From NCBI GenBank assembly GCA_964559295.1, contig CAZLGO010000012.1, positions 1 to 27,129 on the forward strand: a stretch of DNA of 27,129 nt, read 5' to 3'. The stretch is from CAZLGO01 sp964559295. Lineage in GTDB: Archaea; Methanobacteriota; Methanobacteria; Methanobacteriales; Methanobacteriaceae. Position numbers and translations under genes: made by a program. A model generated the notes under the pieces. That model was not told where the DNA came from. It ran no database searches and was given only the letters and a program-made list of their open reading frames with translations. Shown here piece by piece: positions 7,174-14,706 of this stretch (position 1 is its first letter; each line of letters opens with the position of its first letter).

Positions 7174-7935
7174 TTATGTTTTATCTATCTTTCGGTTTTT
7201 AAGATAACCAAGACTTTCAGATATTTCATGTTGATTTTTAACCTCTATTATCAAAAGATCGCTGTATTTTCTTTTCTTTAGATTTTCAAACAACAATTCA
7301 AAGTCGATATTGCCACTGCCGAGGGCATTATGGTTATCATATGAACCATCATTGTCGCTTAGGTGGATGTGTTTTATCCTATCAAATTTTAACATATCAT
7401 CGGCAGCGATACCCATAGTATTTGCATGTCCAACATCCAGGGCAATACTGGCACCAATATCCCGACTTATCTTCTCAAGTTCATTAAGGTTTTTGCACAA
7501 CACCCCATTGATATCTGGCATATTTTCAATACATAGAGTAACTCCGCAATCTTTAGCGTACCTTGAACATTCTTCAAGAGAATTTAAGTTGTTTTCAACG
7601 ATCTTTTGTTTAAACCTCTGGCCTAAAATTGGAATATATCCTGGATGTACAACAACAATTTCAGAATCTATATTCGAGGCTATTTCAATCGATTTTTTTA
7701 TTTGGGAAATTGATGCATCTCTCATGGTTTTGTTGTGGGATGCTATGTTAATATCTGAGATAGGGGCATGCAGACTTATTTTTATATTGTAAGAATCCAT
7801 AATATCATTGTCTACAAGTTCATAGGGATGTTCGTTTATTATTTCACAGTTTTTAATCCCGATTTTTTCCAGATGCGCGAATATTTCGCCAAATGGTTTT
7901 GGATAAAATGCTAACGTCGATATTCCGATTTTCAT
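7174..7935 (-). CDS. Xylose-isomerase-like TIM-barrel protein (AP endonuclease 2 / sugar epimerase superfamily)
   Basis: This 253-residue protein has the strand-helix repeat and metal ligands of the xylose isomerase-like TIM-barrel superfamily: H in ISLHAP, H in VVVHPGY, E in CIENMP, D and H in ALDVGHAN, H in HIHLSDN, and E in LIIEVKN near the C-terminus. Members include endonuclease IV and many sugar phosphate isomerases or epimerases. The length and the HLSDN segment favour the sugar isomerase/epimerase side, but the substrate cannot be told from sequence. ATG 7935 has a strong AGGAGATC ribosome binding site. It is 9 bp behind the PIN/ATPase gene and 24 bp ahead of npdG. Confidence 0.8.
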   Translation of the reverse strand: MKIGISTLAFYPKPFGEIFAHLEKIGIKNCEIINEHPYELVDNDIMDSYNIKISLHAPISDINIASHNKTMRDASISQIKKSIEIASNIDSEIVVVHPGYIPILGQRFKQKIVENNLNSLEECSRYAKDCGVTLCIENMPDINGVLCKNLNELEKISRDIGASIALDVGHANTMGIAADDMLKFDRIKHIHLSDNDGSYDNHNALGSGNIDFELLFENLKKRKYSDLLIIEVKNQHEISESLGYLKNRKIDKT

Positions 7936-7944
7936 TTTGATCTC

Positions 7945-9768
7945 CTATTCATACCTTAACCTTGCTCTGATAGGTAGATCTCTTTTTAAGGCGTCTATAA
8001 TTACATCAGCAAGTTCTATATCTTTTCTTACCCTTATGGTTCCTTTTTTACCTACTGTCGCCGTAAATAAATATTTGTCTTCCACCATAATATCGAAAGA
8101 TTTGCCAATAGCATCCCTCCCAAGGTTTAAAATTACATAGTTCCCAGCAATTTCCACATAAACATCAAACTCCCCTCCAATTTCACCGATCTTTAGGGGT
8201 TCAACACCAATACTTATACCAACCATCTTCTCAATTTCTTCGATGGTTTTTCCCTTTTTACCTATAAGTCGCGGTATATGTTCTTCGTCTATCCAGACAG
8301 TAGCTCGCTTATCTGATTTCATATCAACTTCAACTTTGGCATCTGGAATTCTTTTTTTTATCTCTCTTATGATCTCACGCTCTGCAAGTTTTTGTACAGG
8401 CGTCTTCTTGTACACAGCTTCCCTCACATCCATAACAATGGTCTCTTCACCATAGGTGTATATCTCATGCACAAGTTCTTCTGTTTCAAAATTCCGAACC
8501 TCTATAACTGGTCTTGCAAGATCCACCTCAACCATTCCAGTTGGAACCTTAACTGTTAAAGAAACATCAAAAATTCCTGAAACCTCCCCATCGCTTATGA
8601 AGATTACGGTATCGACAATAGATGGGATCATTCCAAGTTCTACCCTTCCAATTATTCTTTGAATGGCATCTATTGGTCTTGTAGCATGTACAACACCTAC
8701 CATCCCAACACCAGCAAGACGCATATCGGCAAATATCCTAAAATCTCTTGTTTTTCTCACCTCATCATAGATTGTGTAGTCAGGACGTACAAGCAAAAGT
8801 ATGTCGGCAGTCTTTTCCATATTCTTCTCAAGAGGAGCATACTGGGTTATATCATCGCCAACCTGCAGATCACGTGGTGATTCCATTGTTTTTACAATTG
8901 CCTGAAGTTTTCGGGCGTAAAATTCTGCAACAGCTTGTGCAAAGGTTGTTTTTCCTGCACCAGGAGGTCCTGCGATTAATATACCCCTTGCTTTCTTTTT
9001 TAATCTTTCTATAAGTTTGTCTGGAAGCTTGTAATCCCCAAGAGATACCTTTGCTATGGGTCTTACAGCAGTTATCTCAAATCCATCTGAAAACGGAGGT
9101 CTTGCAATTGATATACGATATTCCCTAAACTGAACAACCGTTGCACCTTCCCTTTCTATTTCAACAAAGCTTTTAAAATCACTTTTTGTTCTCTCTACAA
9201 TCTCTTTTGCCATATTTTCAAGTTCAACTCGAGTGATAGCCTTGGAACCTATTTTCAAAAGTTTTATATCCCCAGGTCTTCCTTTCTTTGCCATGGGAAT
9301 TACGTTTTCCTTTAGGTGAATGGACATGGTATCCTTATCAAAGAATTTTATTATGCCAAGCTCTCCGTATTCGACCATTTCTGGTTTAAGATAGATAACT
9401 TCAAGTCCCTGGGCTCTTGCTACTTCCGACTGAACTCTATCACTTGTGACTAAGATTGCTTCATGTTCTTGTGCTATCGCTCTTATCATCGCGTCTATCT
9501 CTCCACCTTTAGCCAGCGATATCTCCTCCAGGGTTGGTCTTCTTCCAACGTATATCAGGACAACTTCACCTTCTTTATACAATCCTTGCAGGTTTTTTAA
9601 CTCCTCCAAACCATTAAAACCAGTTTCTCTCCCCCTATTTGCCTGATATTCCAACTCAGCTACAACTACTTGTGGAACTATCACCTCACAACCATGGAAT
9701 TTCTCTTCCTGAACGAGCTTTGTAATTCGCCCATCCACAATAACACTTGTATCTGGCACTATTTTCAT
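7945..9768 (-). CDS. PIN-domain / PilT-type ATPase / KH-domain fusion protein
   Basis: This 607-residue archaeal protein (COG1855 type) joins three modules. Residues 1-140 form a PIN domain with acidic residues D6, E39, D92 and D110, suggesting ribonuclease activity. Residues about 220-430 are a secretion-type P-loop ATPase with Walker A GPPGAGKTT at 267-275 and a DEVRKTRDF box. A KH RNA-binding domain with GKKG at 503-506 follows, and the remaining C-terminus is probably another small RNA-binding fold. The combination suggests an ATP-driven RNA-processing machine; the real function is not established. ATG 9768 directly follows the TGA of hisI, and GGAGATAGGTGA provides the ribosome binding site across the junction, so translation is coupled. 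Confidence 0.88.
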   Translation of the reverse strand: MKIVPDTSVIVDGRITKLVQEEKFHGCEVIVPQVVVAELEYQANRGRETGFNGLEELKNLQGLYKEGEVVLIYVGRRPTLEEISLAKGGEIDAMIRAIAQEHEAILVTSDRVQSEVARAQGLEVIYLKPEMVEYGELGIIKFFDKDTMSIHLKENVIPMAKKGRPGDIKLLKIGSKAITRVELENMAKEIVERTKSDFKSFVEIEREGATVVQFREYRISIARPPFSDGFEITAVRPIAKVSLGDYKLPDKLIERLKKKARGILIAGPPGAGKTTFAQAVAEFYARKLQAIVKTMESPRDLQVGDDITQYAPLEKNMEKTADILLLVRPDYTIYDEVRKTRDFRIFADMRLAGVGMVGVVHATRPIDAIQRIIGRVELGMIPSIVDTVIFISDGEVSGIFDVSLTVKVPTGMVEVDLARPVIEVRNFETEELVHEIYTYGEETIVMDVREAVYKKTPVQKLAEREIIREIKKRIPDAKVEVDMKSDKRATVWIDEEHIPRLIGKKGKTIEEIEKMVGISIGVEPLKIGEIGGEFDVYVEIAGNYVILNLGRDAIGKSFDIMVEDKYLFTATVGKKGTIRVRKDIELADVIIDALKRDLPIRARLRYE

Positions 9769-10161
9769 TCACCTATCTCCATAAATTTCATCTGGTTCAA
9801 AAACCTTATTTTTTACTACCCTCAATTTATCTCCAACCAATTTCCTAAAAAAGCATGAAAAATACCCTTCATGACAAGCTCCGCCTATCTGCTCAACTTT
9901 GACAACAACAGAGTCCTCATCACAATCAAAAAACATCTCCTGAACCTCCTGGAAGTTCCCTGAACTTTCACCTTTAAGCCAAACTTTCCTTCTTGAAGTG
10001 CTCCAGTAGTGAACCTTTCCGGTCTTTAAGGTCTTTTTTAGAGCTTTTCTGTTCATATAAGCTACCATTAGAACCTCACATGTTTTGTGATCCTGGGCAA
10101 CCGCTATGATCAACTCTTCACCATTTATCTTATGTCTGAAGTTTAGATCTGGGATTTTCAT
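9769..10161 (-). CDS. hisI: Phosphoribosyl-AMP cyclohydrolase
   Basis: This 130-residue enzyme opens the purine ring of phosphoribosyl-AMP in histidine synthesis. The signatures are HYWSTSRRKVWLKGESSGN and FDCDEDSVVVKVEQIGGACH followed by GYFSCFFR; the D-C-D-x-D cluster binds magnesium, and the cysteines bind zinc between subunits. There is no fused HisE domain, normal for archaea. The ATG shares a 4-base ATGA overlap with the hisS stop codon, and its own stop abuts the next ATG. It is therefore a middle gene of a coupled hisS-hisI-PIN/ATPase operon. Confidence 0.97.
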   Translation of the reverse strand: MKIPDLNFRHKINGEELIIAVAQDHKTCEVLMVAYMNRKALKKTLKTGKVHYWSTSRRKVWLKGESSGNFQEVQEMFFDCDEDSVVVKVEQIGGACHEGYFSCFFRKLVGDKLRVVKNKVFEPDEIYGDR

Positions 10162-11447
10162 TTCAAAACTTCCTGTAGTTTTTGGACGATCTCATCAACA
10201 TGAACCAATTCCTGCTCTCCAGAACCCATGTCCTTTAGCGTAACCTTCCCTTGCTCAAGATCCCTCTTGCCAACCAAAACTACATATTTTGTTTCCAAGT
10301 TGTCTGCATAAGATAGAATTTTTTTCAGCTTTTTCCTTGAAAGATCCACGTCCGTCGGTATGCTATTTTTTCTCAAGTTTTGAGCTATTTTAAACGCTTC
10401 TTCCCTTGTATCGTTAGATATTGGTGCAACAAAAACATCCACAGGATTTTTAATTGGAATTTTGATGTTTTGCTTCTCAAGGGCTGCCATAACTCTGTCA
10501 AATCCAAATGCGAAACCTGTTGATTCTACATGCTCGCCACCAAATGCTTCTATTAAATTATAGGTTCCACCACCACATATTTGTTTTTGTGCACCAAGAC
10601 CATGTACATAGATCTCAAATACCATCCCGGAGTAGTAGTCCAATCCCCTTGCAATGCCAAGGTTCACCACGTAATCAGATAATCCAAACACTTCAAGAGT
10701 ATCTAAAAGCCTCTCGAGATCCCTTAATGATTCCAAAGCTTCATCCCTACCTTCTATGATTCTTCTGACCTTTTCTATTAAACTTCGGCTACCTTTCATG
10801 CCAATTAAAAGTAAAAGGATTTGGTGAGATGCTTCGTCGATGCTTAGACTCTCCAAGAACACCTCAAGCTCTTCGACATCTCCCTTATCAATTATGCTCA
10901 TTACATGATCTTGGGTTTCTCCATCTACCCCAGCTTCCTTTAGAATACCCCGAAGGATACCTAAATTTCCAACATGAATTTCAAAGTCCCTTAATCCAAG
11001 TTCCCATAAACAATGGGCAGATAGGGTTATAACTTCCGCCTCTGCCTCCGGGGACTTCCCACCAATTAGTTCACATCCAAACTGCCAAAACTGCCTCCAT
11101 CTTCCAGCCTGTGGTCTTTCGTATCTAAAACAACTGCCGGAGTAATACATTTTAATAGGTTTTGGCTTCTTCTGGAGTTTGTGGATGTAAAGCCTTGCAA
11201 CGGGGGCTGTAAGCTCTGGTCTTAGGGCAAGATCCCTTCCACCCTTATCTTTAAAGTGATAAATCTGTTTTTTTATCTCGTCCCCTGATTTTATGGTAAA
11301 GAGTGATAGATCTTCAAATATTGGTGTTTTTATCTCACTATAACCATAAGTTTCAAATACTCTTTTTAATGTGTTTTCAACGTATTTTCTCTTGTTCATT
11401 TTCTTGAATAGGAAATCCCGAGTCCCTCTTGGTCTTCTTATCTCCAT
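10158..11447 (-). CDS. hisS: Histidyl-tRNA synthetase
   Basis: This 429-residue class II synthetase charges tRNA-His. It begins with RRPRGTRDF, and motif 2 is the stretch CFRYERPQAGRWRQFWQFGC. The histidine-specific motifs are GIARGLDYYSGMVFE and GGGTYNLIEAFGG, and motif 3 is GFAFGFDRV. An anticodon-binding domain fills about residues 330-429. ATG 11447 has a GGAGGAGG ribosome binding site. This is the first gene of the long minus-strand array: a TATA-type promoter lies about 45 bp upstream and hisI overlaps its 3' end. Beyond the promoter lies a 454-bp repeat-rich spacer and then HARP on the same strand. Confidence 0.97.
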   Translation of the reverse strand: MEIRRPRGTRDFLFKKMNKRKYVENTLKRVFETYGYSEIKTPIFEDLSLFTIKSGDEIKKQIYHFKDKGGRDLALRPELTAPVARLYIHKLQKKPKPIKMYYSGSCFRYERPQAGRWRQFWQFGCELIGGKSPEAEAEVITLSAHCLWELGLRDFEIHVGNLGILRGILKEAGVDGETQDHVMSIIDKGDVEELEVFLESLSIDEASHQILLLLIGMKGSRSLIEKVRRIIEGRDEALESLRDLERLLDTLEVFGLSDYVVNLGIARGLDYYSGMVFEIYVHGLGAQKQICGGGTYNLIEAFGGEHVESTGFAFGFDRVMAALEKQNIKIPIKNPVDVFVAPISNDTREEAFKIAQNLRKNSIPTDVDLSRKKLKKILSYADNLETKYVVLVGKRDLEQGKVTLKDMGSGEQELVHVDEIVQKLQEVLK

Positions 11448-11510
11448 TTAGCCTCCTCCAACCGACCCTTTATGAGAGCGTTGACGTAAATTTATACTTT
11501 TATGAGAACC
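11448..11510 (-). promoter_or_regulatory. hisS promoter flanked by direct repeats
   Basis: On the minus strand, AAAGTATAAATTTACG (TATA core at about 11488-11497) would place the start of transcription near 11467, leaving a short leader with GGAGGAGG. The TATA box is bracketed by two identical plus-strand 9-mers TTTATGAGA at 11469-11477 and 11499-11507, exactly 30 bp apart, which could be an operator pair. Part of this promoter, 21 identical bases at 11477-11497, recurs in both copies of the 113-bp tandem repeat upstream. Confidence 0.6.
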
Positions 11511-11670
11511 TTTAGCAAAGGTTCATCAAAGAACTTTAGAAAGTTCCATTGCAGGACCGAAGGTCAACTTTTTGATCAACCCTTGAACTGGAATCAGTTC
11601 ACACTTAGGTGGCATAAAGCCGCCTTTGGATCAACCTTTTTCTAAAGGGTTGTTCTAAAAGGTTGTTTTG
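11511..11670. repeat. Mosaic of short hairpins in the hisS-HARP spacer
   Basis: No gene is seen in 11448-11901. This part contains consecutive small inverted repeats: GAACTTT/AAAGTTC (11531-11546), GACC/GGTC (11555-11565), TGAACTG/CAGTTCA (11584-11601), AGGTGGC/GCCGCCT with one G-U pair (11607-11625), and AACCTTTT at 11633-11640 that pairs perfectly with AAAAGGTT at 11657-11664. Several of these motifs recur elsewhere in the window. They could be independent repeat modules or the structure of a non-coding transcript; sequence alone does not decide. Confidence 0.5.
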
Positions 11671-11935
11671 ACGGTTCATTTGTAATGTTTTAGATATTCC
11701 CTAAGCATCAACCCTTTAAAAAGCGTTGACGTAAATTTATACCTTTTTAATGGATTTTGATCAAGTTTATTAAAGGTCGTTTTACGGTTCATTTGTAATG
11801 TTTTAGATATTCCCTAAGCATCAACCCTTTAAAAAGCGTTGACGTAAATTTATACCTTTTTAATGGATTTTGATCAAGTTTATTAAAGGTCGTTTTACGG
11901 TTCATTTGTAATGTTTTAGATATTCCCTAAGCATC
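11671..11935. repeat. Perfect 113-bp tandem repeat (2.35 copies) at the 3' end of HARP
   Basis: Units at 11671-11783 and 11784-11896 are identical over 113 bp; a third partial copy (39 bp, 11897-11935) is the true end of the HARP gene. Each unit holds the last ten sense codons of HARP (MLREYLKHYK) plus its TGA, and a TATA-bearing segment shared with the hisS promoter (11722-11742 and 11835-11855). Identity without a single mismatch implies recent duplication, or a draft-assembly artefact. No new complete reading frame is created. Confidence 0.85.
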
Positions 11936-12564
11936 TTTGGGAATGATTTTGCATTTAAAAATCTCAAACCAAGCCGTTCTGCCCAAACTCTAATACCTTC
12001 GTCAGCTGCAACAACACCTGCCCCCAATTCCTTGGCAAGAAGCAATACATCCAAGTCCGGTGCGCTGTCTAAAGTTCCTTTCCTTAAAGCAGCTCTATAT
12101 TTTTCTCTGAAGTCTTTTATGGTTTTTCCTATTATTTCCCTTTCAATTTTTGCCTTCTTCTCTCCTCTTGATATCATAACCATTGATTCCACTGCAGCTT
12201 CCCATACAGCACTTTCTGATATTTTCATACCTTTGTTCATCCTCTCTCTCATGTCATAGACATACTCGTAGAATATTTCAGAAGGTATCTTAACATCGTA
12301 TCTATTTGGGGTTTTCTTGACGATCCAAGTCTCAGCCTTTACCATGATTTCACTGGGACAGTTGTACCTTGCCATGTAATCTGAAAATTCTTTGTAGGTA
12401 ACAGGAGGCATATGACAACTCATATTAAGCTTTATCCTTGAGCTTGCAATGAGATCTATTAGAATCTCTGCAGTCTTTGCCAAATCTCCATCTCCCAACT
12501 CATCTCGAAGTTGGTTGTCTGTAAATGCAGTCGTATCCAAAACAAACCTTTGTTTTGCCAACAT
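11902..12564 (-). CDS. HARP: protein-only RNase P (PIN domain; often annotated RNA ligase partner)
   Basis: This 220-residue PIN-domain protein belongs to the family of homologs of Aquifex RNase P (TIGR03875, older name RNA ligase partner protein). These minimal enzymes can remove 5' leaders from pre-tRNA. Catalytic acidic residues are visible: D10 in RFVLDTTAFT, and D170, D172 and D188 in APDLDVLLLAKEL and VAADEGIRVWAERLG. A helical insert, rich in charged residues at about 95-160, matches the protruding domain of the family. I prefer ATG 12564, since GGTGGTGG lies five bases upstream; a TTG at 12579 would add five residues. Archaea also have RNA-based RNase P, and HARP was reported dispensable in some. 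Its 3' end is copied in the tandem repeat downstream. Confidence 0.88.
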   Translation of the reverse strand: MLAKQRFVLDTTAFTDNQLRDELGDGDLAKTAEILIDLIASSRIKLNMSCHMPPVTYKEFSDYMARYNCPSEIMVKAETWIVKKTPNRYDVKIPSEIFYEYVYDMRERMNKGMKISESAVWEAAVESMVMISRGEKKAKIEREIIGKTIKDFREKYRAALRKGTLDSAPDLDVLLLAKELGAGVVAADEGIRVWAERLGLRFLNAKSFPKMLREYLKHYK

Positions 12565-12783
12565 AGTATCCACCACCAAAGCTTTTAGAAATTGACCAAA
12601 AGGCGATTTTATGTCACCTAAGTGCAGACTGAATTTTAATTCAACAACCCTTTAAAACAATTTAATAAGTTGATCAAAATGATTTTTTCTAAACTTTTTC
12701 TAAAAGTCTATTGATGAACTTCATTTTAGTTTTTAAAAGTGATTAATATAAAATCTTACATATATTATTATGCAGGTGATGAA
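12565..12783. promoter_or_regulatory. Divergent HARP-aroE spacer with promoters and repeat modules
   Basis: For aroE (plus), a TATA-like ATTAATATAAA at about 12742-12752 leads to a start near 12773 and a GGTGATGAA ribosome binding site just before ATG 12784. For HARP (minus), ACATAAAATC near 12605-12614 is a weaker TATA candidate. Between them lie TGTCACCTAAGTG (12612-12624, related to the 11602 element on the other strand), the palindrome GAATTTTAATTC (12631-12642), and an ACTTTT/AAAAGT hairpin at 12693-12707 with the same TCT loop as the 6458 hairpin. Confidence 0.5.
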
Positions 12784-13635
12784 ATGCTAAAAGGTACAAC
12801 AAAGGTTGTTGGGATAATCGGTGATCCTATTGAACATAGCCTATCTCCTCTGATGCACAATGCAGCTTTTAGACATTTGAATCTTGATTATATTTATGTA
12901 CCATTTTTGGTAAAAAAAGGCATGCTTGAGAATGCGATAGCTGGTGCAAAGTCTCTGAACATAAAGGGACTGAACGTAACGATTCCACATAAAAGGGAAG
13001 TTATAAAATATTTAGATTCTCTTGATGTGTCTGCAAAGCTTATTGAAGCTGTAAATACCATAAAATTTGATGATACCATAAAAGGATACAACACAGATGG
13101 TGTAGGTGCTATTAAAGCAATTGAGGATGTAACAAGCATAAAGAATAAAAAGATCATAATAATTGGTGCCGGCGGTGCGGCACGTGCAGTTTCATTTCAG
13201 ATGCTCCTTTCTGGGGCAGGAATGATTGTCATTGCAAACAGAACCCTTGCTAATGGGATAAAACTTAAAGAAAGTCTAGTTGAAAAACTAAATGGAAATG
13301 TGGAGTGCATAGGTCTTGGAGATGAACTCAAAAATGAACTTCAAGATGCTGATATACTAATTGACACGACTCCTGTTGGAATGTATCCAAAAATCGATCA
13401 GGAGCCATTGGTTAAATCTGATGCAATGCATGAAGGGTTGGTTGTAAATGATCTTGTTTATAATCCAATAAAAACTACGCTACTTAAGGAAGCTGAGAAG
13501 GCTGGTGCAAAAACCATATCTGGAATAGGAATGCTGATTTATCAGGGCATAGAATCATTTAAAATATGGACTGGCATTACTCCACCATTCGATGTCTTTG
13601 AAGATGCTTTAAAGAAAGAATTGGGCTTTAGTTGA
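12784..13635 (+). CDS. aroE: Shikimate dehydrogenase
   Basis: This 283-residue enzyme reduces 3-dehydroshikimate to shikimate with NADPH in aromatic amino-acid synthesis. The substrate pocket is seen as S19-L-S21, catalytic K70 in NVTIPHK, N91, and D105 in NTDG. The cofactor domain has GAGGAARAV at 128-136 and NRT at 152-154, which binds the NADP phosphate. The ending GIGMLIYQGIESFKIWTG is typical. ATG 12784 is chosen because GGTGAT lies a few bases upstream; a GTG at 12739 would add 15 residues of low-complexity sequence overlapping the promoter. It is the first plus-strand gene, followed by rfcS after 52 bp. Confidence 0.95.
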   Translation: MLKGTTKVVGIIGDPIEHSLSPLMHNAAFRHLNLDYIYVPFLVKKGMLENAIAGAKSLNIKGLNVTIPHKREVIKYLDSLDVSAKLIEAVNTIKFDDTIKGYNTDGVGAIKAIEDVTSIKNKKIIIIGAGGAARAVSFQMLLSGAGMIVIANRTLANGIKLKESLVEKLNGNVECIGLGDELKNELQDADILIDTTPVGMYPKIDQEPLVKSDAMHEGLVVNDLVYNPIKTTLLKEAEKAGAKTISGIGMLIYQGIESFKIWTGITPPFDVFEDALKKELGFS

Positions 13636-13687
13636 TCTGATGGCAATATTTTTAGTCAACGATAAACTAATAAAAAACGGTGATTAA

Positions 13688-14650
13688 ATGAACGGACCAT
13701 GGGTTGAAAAATACAGGCCCAAAAGCCTGGATGAGATAGTAGGTCAAGATCACATAATTCAAAGGCTCAAAAGATATGTTAAAGAAGGAAGCATGCCTAA
13801 TATGATGTTTTCTGGTCCTGCAGGAGTTGGAAAAACTACAACCGCACTTGCACTTGCAAGGGAAATCCTTGGAGAATATTGGAGAGAGAACTTTTTAGAA
13901 CTTAATGCGTCTGATGCAAGGGGAATAGATACTGTAAGGACAAATATAAAAGATTTTTGTAGATTGAAGGCTGTTGGCGCACCGTTTCGGATAATATTTT
14001 TAGATGAAGTTGACAACATGACAAAAGATGCACAAAACGCACTAAGACGCGAAATGGAGATGTATACAAGAACATCCTCTTTTATACTCTCATGTAATTA
14101 CTCTTCGAAGATAATAGAACCTATACAATCAAGATGTGCCATCTTCAGATTCGCTCCTATAAAAGCACATAACATCGTAGAGAGGCTTGAGGAGATCGCA
14201 AAAGCCGAAGATCTTGATGTTAAAAGAGAAGTTATCGAAACTATTGTGTATTTTGCAGAAGGTGATCTAAGAAGGGCGATAAACATACTCCAGGCATCTT
14301 CCTCAGATGGTAAAATCACCCAGGAGAATGTATACGAGGTTCTCTCAAAAGCAAGCCCTCAAGATGTAAGAAAGATGATAAATAAGGCATTAGATGGTGA
14401 TTTTTTAGGTGCAAGAGACCTTCTAAGGGAAGTTATGGTAACCCAAGGTACAAGTGGAGAAGATATGGTAACTCAAATATACCAGGAGGTCTCAAGGATG
14501 GCTACAGAGGGTGGAATCAGCAAGGACGCCTACATATACTTAATTGAGTGCATTGGGGAATATGATTATAGAATAAGAGAGGGTGCAAACCCAAGAATTC
14601 AGCTTGAGGCTCTCCTTACAAAATTTCTATCAAAGGTTAAGGCAGATTAA
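13688..14650 (+). CDS. rfcS: Replication factor C small subunit
   Basis: This 320-residue AAA+ ATPase forms, with RfcL, the clamp loader that places PCNA on primed DNA. Motifs are GPAGVGKT at 43-50 (Walker A), DEVD at 106-109 (Walker B), and the SRC arginine-finger motif at 148-150, needed for ATP hydrolysis in the neighbouring subunit. A helical C-terminal collar domain (about 230-320) follows. No intein interrupts the gene, although rfcS carries inteins in some archaea. GGTGAT precedes ATG 13688 at normal spacing. The gene is followed after 56 bp, which contain a hairpin, by rfcL; the pair is presumably one operon. Confidence 0.97.
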   Translation: MNGPWVEKYRPKSLDEIVGQDHIIQRLKRYVKEGSMPNMMFSGPAGVGKTTTALALAREILGEYWRENFLELNASDARGIDTVRTNIKDFCRLKAVGAPFRIIFLDEVDNMTKDAQNALRREMEMYTRTSSFILSCNYSSKIIEPIQSRCAIFRFAPIKAHNIVERLEEIAKAEDLDVKREVIETIVYFAEGDLRRAINILQASSSDGKITQENVYEVLSKASPQDVRKMINKALDGDFLGARDLLREVMVTQGTSGEDMVTQIYQEVSRMATEGGISKDAYIYLIECIGEYDYRIREGANPRIQLEALLTKFLSKVKAD

Positions 14651-14660
14651 ATGTTTTAAA

Positions 14661-14679
14661 GAACTTTTAAGAAAAGTTC
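14661..14679 (+). repeat. Hairpin between rfcS and rfcL
   Basis: GAACTTTT and AAAAGTTC form a perfect 8-bp stem with an AAG loop in the 56-bp spacer, starting 10 bases after the rfcS stop. A shorter version (GAACTTT AG AAAGTTC) occurs at 11531-11546. It has no U-tract afterwards, so it may protect or mark the rfcS 3' end rather than terminate; this is inference. Confidence 0.5.
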
Positions 14680-14706
14680 ACAAAAGCTTAATTCAAAGGT
14701 TATCAG

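Noticed and set aside
7161..7176. TATA-like AAATATTTATAAA before npdG
   Set aside because: Its expected transcription start falls inside the npdG coding region, so cotranscription from upstream is more likely.
11671..11935. CRISPR-like repeat array
   Set aside because: The units are long, perfectly contiguous and without unique spacers, and there are no cas genes; it is a simple tandem duplication.
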